Below are positions 22,646 through 24,408 of a DNA stretch of 24,408 bases, in pieces. The translations under genes were made by a program, and so were the position numbers. A model generated the notes under the pieces. It was not told the DNA's origin, searched no databases, and saw nothing but the letters and a program-made list of their open reading frames with translations. Within the stretch, counting starts at the first letter, position 1, and each line of letters starts with the position of its first letter. Where the stretch lies: the NCBI GenBank assembly GCA_030672545.1, contig DAOVGF010000008.1:1-24408 (forward strand). Direction: 5' to 3'. Origin of the DNA: Candidatus Aerophobota bacterium. Its GTDB lineage: Bacteria > Aerophobota > Aerophobia > Aerophobales > Aerophobaceae.

Positions 22646-24001
22646 CTACTTTTGATAGTATCCGGCTTCTTTCATGACGTCATATACTTTTTTGTTGACC
22701 TCGGTGAAAGCTTCCTCGGCTGTTTTGTTTCCTACTATCACCTGGTTTAAAGCCAGAGCTACACTATCACTGACTTCTGGCCACTCCGGTATTCGGGGCC
22801 GAAATTCCGGATAGCCAATCTCCAGGCTCTTCATGAATTTCTCCAAAAACCCGCCGGCAAAACCCCATTTTTTTACAAACGCAGGGTCGCTCCAGATAGA
22901 TTTCCTGGTAACGGCAATATGTTTGTAGTCAAGAGAGGTTTTCAAAAGGACATCTCGGCTGGTAGCCCATTGCATAAACAACCACCCAGCTTTCTTATTG
23001 GGAGCATTATTGGGAATCATCCAACCGTGGCCGGTAAAAGAGGGGAATCGTCCGGCCGGACCTCGAGGAACCAGGGCAAAATATAGTTTCCCCATTACTT
23101 TTGATTGCTCGGGATCCAGTATTCTACCGGCCAGAGGTGCACCTTCAATACACATAGCCACTTTACCCTGTTGCATAGCTATTACCACATCGTCAAAAGT
23201 GGAGGAAGCTGCTCCGGGAATACTGAAATAGCGCAGTAATGTCCCGTAGACACGAGCCGCCATAATAGCCTGAGAAGAGTCAAGGACCGGGTGAAGATCA
23301 CCTTCTTCAATGTCCTTAAAAAACTTTCCTCCTAATCCTCGCAGGAAAATGGGAAAGTGCCATTGATTCATATTTCTATTGGGTGCTCCTCGAAGAGCAA
23401 CTCCGGGAACATCGGGAGTATTAACCTTGATGATATTACCGACAAACTCATCAATGGTATCCGCCGGCCCCGCTATACCATACTTATCAAAGATATCTTT
23501 GCGACAGTATTGAATTACGGTGGCCGAAAACCAGGGTAGACCATATAGAACTCCCTGATACCTCATCATGTCCAGCGGACCCTCAAGAATGTCATCCATG
23601 TCCAGAACGCTATCATCAGTGATACTTTTATCTTCAATGAAAGGTCCAATAGGAGTTACCCAGCCTGCTTTCACCTCAGAGGGTAAGCTTGATCCTCCCA
23701 ACCAGGCTGCATCATAGGCTCCTATGGGAGAGGCTAATTCAAGACCCAGTTTTTGTAGAGCAACCTGCTCAGAATAAGCAATAGACTCGACCTTTATTCC
23801 TGTCTTTTTCTCGAATTCAGGGATGAAATACTTGATTCCGTCAAAATAGGTGTTGCGAAAAAAGAAGACACCTATCTTTTCTCCCTTAAATTGATTCCAA
23901 AGAGAATCACCGGCCAGGACTGTTGACCCAGCAATAGCCAAAATCACCCCTACTCCAACTACTAATCTTAGTATTCTTTTCGTATGAAACTGTACTTTCA
24001 T
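22646..24001 (-). CDS. ABC sugar-importer substrate-binding protein (importer 3)
   Basis: This 451-residue family 1 binding protein has a signal peptide of about 30 residues (MKVQFHTKRILRL basic end, hydrophobic core, STVLA cleavage site) and no lipobox. Its mature part follows the same plan as the protein at 15153: EFEKKTGIKVESIAYSE, YDAAWLGGSSLPSEVKAG, GVLYGLPWFSATVIQYCRKD, and a C-terminal block PRIPEWPEVSDSVALALNQV followed by an AF..VNKKVYDVM ending. It is therefore a paralogue of that protein with a probably related ligand. ATG 24001 follows AAAGGAGGAG. It is the first gene of the long minus-strand catabolic block visible in the window. Confidence 0.9.
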   Translation of the reverse strand: MKVQFHTKRILRLVVGVGVILAIAGSTVLAGDSLWNQFKGEKIGVFFFRNTYFDGIKYFIPEFEKKTGIKVESIAYSEQVALQKLGLELASPIGAYDAAWLGGSSLPSEVKAGWVTPIGPFIEDKSITDDSVLDMDDILEGPLDMMRYQGVLYGLPWFSATVIQYCRKDIFDKYGIAGPADTIDEFVGNIIKVNTPDVPGVALRGAPNRNMNQWHFPIFLRGLGGKFFKDIEEGDLHPVLDSSQAIMAARVYGTLLRYFSIPGAASSTFDDVVIAMQQGKVAMCIEGAPLAGRILDPEQSKVMGKLYFALVPRGPAGRFPSFTGHGWMIPNNAPNKKAGWLFMQWATSRDVLLKTSLDYKHIAVTRKSIWSDPAFVKKWGFAGGFLEKFMKSLEIGYPEFRPRIPEWPEVSDSVALALNQVIVGNKTAEEAFTEVNKKVYDVMKEAGYYQK

Positions 24002-24059
24002 TTGTTTCTCCTCCTTTCATAATCAAATAATCAGATTGATTGGGTGCTGAATTAAGACA

Positions 24060-24069
24060 TCACCTCCTT
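24060..24069 (-). promoter_or_regulatory. Remote perfect Shine-Dalgarno 10-mer in importer 3 leader
   Basis: Read on the minus strand this is AAGGAGGTGA, 59 bases before the binding-protein ATG, which has its own AAAGGAGGAG. An ATG TCT TAA frame overlaps its end. This is the third occurrence of the same 10-mer in a binding-protein leader in this window. Confidence 0.5.
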
Positions 24070-24078
24070 GTTCTTTGA

Positions 24079-24147
24079 TAATAGTTTAGATTTCATAAAG
24101 GTAGCCGCAACCTTTAGGTTGCGCTTGTTTTTCGCCGGCCAAGGCCT
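24079..24147 (+). repeat. REPIN-like repeat with TAATAGTTTAG end (copy 3, right half diverged)
   Basis: It is identical to 4219-4275 except for one base, through TAATAGTTTAG, GGTAGCCGCA and the CGCAACCTTTAGGTTGCG hairpin. The second hairpin has decayed (CGCCGGCCAAGGCC) and the TGCGGCTACC end is lost. A second TAATAGTTTAG element begins 16 bases later. Confidence 0.75.
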
Positions 24148-24162
24148 TCTCTACTTTCAAGG

Positions 24163-24343
24163 TAATAGTTTAGTTTCTCTAAAATTTCTCTCTTTTCTGT
24201 CATTGTGAGCCTGTCGAAGGCAGGCGTGGCAATCTCAAAAACAAGATCACCACGGTTGCCAAAGGCAACCTCGTGACGCTTCGCGGATTGCGGAGCCTGT
24301 TCCGAACAAAGTGAGGAATCTCGCTCCTCGCAATGACAAATGT
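24163..24343. repeat. MITE-like palindromic repeat with TAATAGTTTAG end, full length
   Basis: TAATAGTTTAG (24163-24173) precedes a body bounded by TGTCATTGTGAG (24198-24209) and CTCGCAATGACA (24327-24338), inverted ends with one mismatch. Inside is the GGTTGCC AAA GGCAACC hairpin and the 58-base block shared exactly with 13202-13259. No transposase is encoded, so it is a non-autonomous or REP-type element. Confidence 0.75.
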
Positions 24344-24408
24344 TGTAGAGTTATTTAGAAAAGGAAATATCAATACCCTAACAGCGGGCTACACCCTGGT
24401 CGATCGGT

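Noticed and set aside
24344..24408. Right-edge sequence as the start of another gene
   Set aside because: Only about 65 bases remain and no ribosome site, start or recognisable coding pattern is visible.

Overview
The window carries no rRNA, tRNA or housekeeping marker, so the organism cannot be named. A signal-peptide-bearing outer-membrane β-barrel candidate, strong Shine-Dalgarno sequences, moderate GC, many ABC sugar importers, two UroD-family (corrinoid methyltransferase-type) proteins and abundant REP/MITE-like repeats suggest an uncultured, probably anaerobic, diderm saccharolytic bacterium of the Atribacterota/Aerophobota/Bipolaricaulota kind. That placement is inference only.

Layout. 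Left edge: a MATE efflux pump on the minus strand that runs off the window, then a decayed yjbQ remnant. 1.4-3.5 kb (+): an EamA/DMT permease and a UroD-family protein. 3.6-4.1 kb (-): a hicBA toxin-antitoxin pair. 4.6-7.7 kb (+): importer 1 (binding protein plus two permeases), followed by a decayed pterin-type methyltransferase. 8.3-9.3 kb (+): a putative outer-membrane barrel. From 9.5 kb to the right end every gene is on the minus strand. Read in transcription order these are: importer 3 (24.0-20.9 kb), an 11-codon mini-ORF, rpiB, a cyclase-family metal hydrolase, ThDP-dependent E1 alpha and beta subunits, a ribokinase-type PfkB kinase, importer 2 (16.5-13.3 kb), a second UroD-family protein, an aldo/keto reductase split by a -1 frameshift, and a threonine-dehydrogenase-like zinc dehydrogenase.

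The minus-strand block looks like a carbohydrate or polyol uptake and catabolism locus. Two paralogous importers flank a compact enzyme set: isomerase, metal hydrolase, two-subunit ThDP enzyme without E2/E3, and sugar kinase. Redox enzymes and a UroD-family protein lie downstream. No importer ATPase and no transcription regulator is encoded here, so an ATPase from elsewhere is probably shared. The substrate cannot be read from the sequence. The E1 alpha and RpiB homologues both carry substitutions at normally conserved positions (GEG for GDG; GSDQ for GSDH), which argues against assuming textbook substrates.

Non-coding structure is rich. All three importers have a stem-loop between binding-protein and permease genes. 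All three have a perfect 10-nt anti-Shine-Dalgarno complement far upstream of the real start codon. A family of repeats shares one TAATAGTTTAG end attached to different palindromic bodies. The aldo/keto reductase frameshift falls exactly on an A AAA AAG slippery heptamer.
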